From Pseudomonadales bacterium (GTDB lineage: Bacteria; Pseudomonadota; Gammaproteobacteria; Pseudomonadales; Halieaceae), in NCBI GenBank assembly GCA_024234815.1, contig JACKNO010000011.1, positions 1 through 5,736 on the forward strand: DNA of 5,736 nucleotides, given 5' to 3'. The stretch's first letter is position 1. Every line of letters starts with the position of its first letter. The position numbers were made by a program, and so were the translations under genes. The notes under the pieces were generated by a model, which saw only the letters and a list, made by a program, of their open reading frames with translations, was not told the DNA's origin and made no database searches. This document shows positions 5,415-5,736 of this stretch, one piece after another.

Positions 5415-5736
5415 CTAGCTGCCGGCCTGCGCCTGGCGGAGGCGTTCGCTCACAATATCCGGCAGTGCGCTGAAAGCGCCGAAGAGCCAGTCGTGGTGGA
5501 TGCTCTCGCAAGGCGCCTTGTGATAGCCACCGGTGTAAAGGGCAAACGGAATGTGCGCGCGCTTCGCGGTCTCGGCATCGATCTCGCTGTCGCCCACATA
5601 GAGCGTAGGGCCGCCTCCCAGGTCGTGAATCGTTTTCAGCAGCATGTCCGGGGCTGGCTTGCGGCTATCAATCATGCCGCCGGCCACCACCGCAGCGAAA
5701 ATCGGTTCCATGCCCATGTGCCGGATGACTGCCCGG
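5415..5736 (-). CDS. gph: HAD-superfamily phosphatase, phosphoglycolate phosphatase type (3' part)
   Basis: Partial: 106 C-terminal residues, with the start beyond the right edge. It is predicted to hydrolyse 2-phosphoglycolate to glycolate, a housekeeping step that clears a product of DNA repair or photorespiration, in the cytoplasm. Numbering from the Met codon at 5717: the HAD motif III lysine lies in SRKPAPDML (K20), and motif IV is VGDSEIDAETAKRA (41-54; D43 and D47 bind magnesium). A Gph-like tail follows (PFALYTGGYHKAP, 57-69) with a short acidic/hydrophobic end to TAG 5417-5415. Motifs I and II and the cap domain are outside the window. Gph is the best guess from the GDSEIDA form and the YTxGYxKxP segment. 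Related sugar-phosphate phosphatases are possible, so the gene symbol is tentative. It is separated from the next minus-strand gene by a long gene-poor stretch and is probably a different transcription unit. Confidence 0.82.
   Translation of the reverse strand, partial: RAVIRHMGMEPIFAAVVAGGMIDSRKPAPDMLLKTIHDLGGGPTLYVGDSEIDAETAKRAHIPFALYTGGYHKAPCESIHHDWLFGAFSALPDIVSERLRQAQAGS

Noticed and set aside
5170..5511. 113-codon minus frame overlapping the end of the phosphatase
   Set aside because: It overlaps the conserved C-terminus of the phosphatase in another frame, is rich in Pro/Arg and has no domain.

Overview
All the recognisable genes lie on the minus strand. They look like accessory DNA of a Gram-negative proteobacterium, most likely an environmental, marine-type gammaproteobacterium. 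That placement is an inference from gene content: a secreted CE1/LpqC-type esterase with a Sec signal peptide, a bacterial 'ecdysteroid kinase-like' phosphotransferase next to a lipocalin-like protein, and a Gph-type phosphatase. No marker gene fixes the species.

Layout in transcription order, right to left. (1) 5736-5415: the C-terminal part of a HAD phosphatase (phosphoglycolate phosphatase type), cut by the window edge. (2) 5414-4507: about 900 bases with no convincing gene, AT-richer than its surroundings. It holds two DnaA-box-like 9-mers, a perfect 16-bp AT palindrome and several hairpins. (3) 4506-3823: a broken CRP/FNR-family regulator. The cyclic-nucleotide-binding half and the helix-turn-helix half sit in different frames, a second frame change probably cut off the C-terminal tail, and the N-terminal third is not recognisable. 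(4) 3822-3574: a spacer with a candidate terminator for the regulator and an open plus-strand stretch of protein-like composition. (5) 3573-2629: an exported alpha/beta-hydrolase esterase (PHB depolymerase/feruloyl esterase superfamily). (6) 2628-2407: a short spacer. (7) 2406-1243 and 1216-149: a compact pair 26 bases apart, with good ribosome binding sites, encoding a two-domain lipocalin-like (AttH/CrtC-like, probably DUF7065/DUF7064) protein and an APH/CHK-fold small-molecule kinase. (8) 148-1: non-coding as far as can be seen, apart from a possible start of another minus-strand reading frame.

Functionally, the best-supported unit is the kinase plus lipocalin-like pair. A binding or modifying protein for a hydrophobic small molecule beside a kinase for an alcohol group suggests handling of a steroid, terpenoid or similar substrate; the secreted esterase upstream could release such molecules. 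The linkage is inferred from order and strand, and the substrate is unknown. The least explained part is the 3.6-5.4 kb stretch, which reads as a decaying region around a dead regulator with an unexplained DnaA-box/AT-palindrome cluster.
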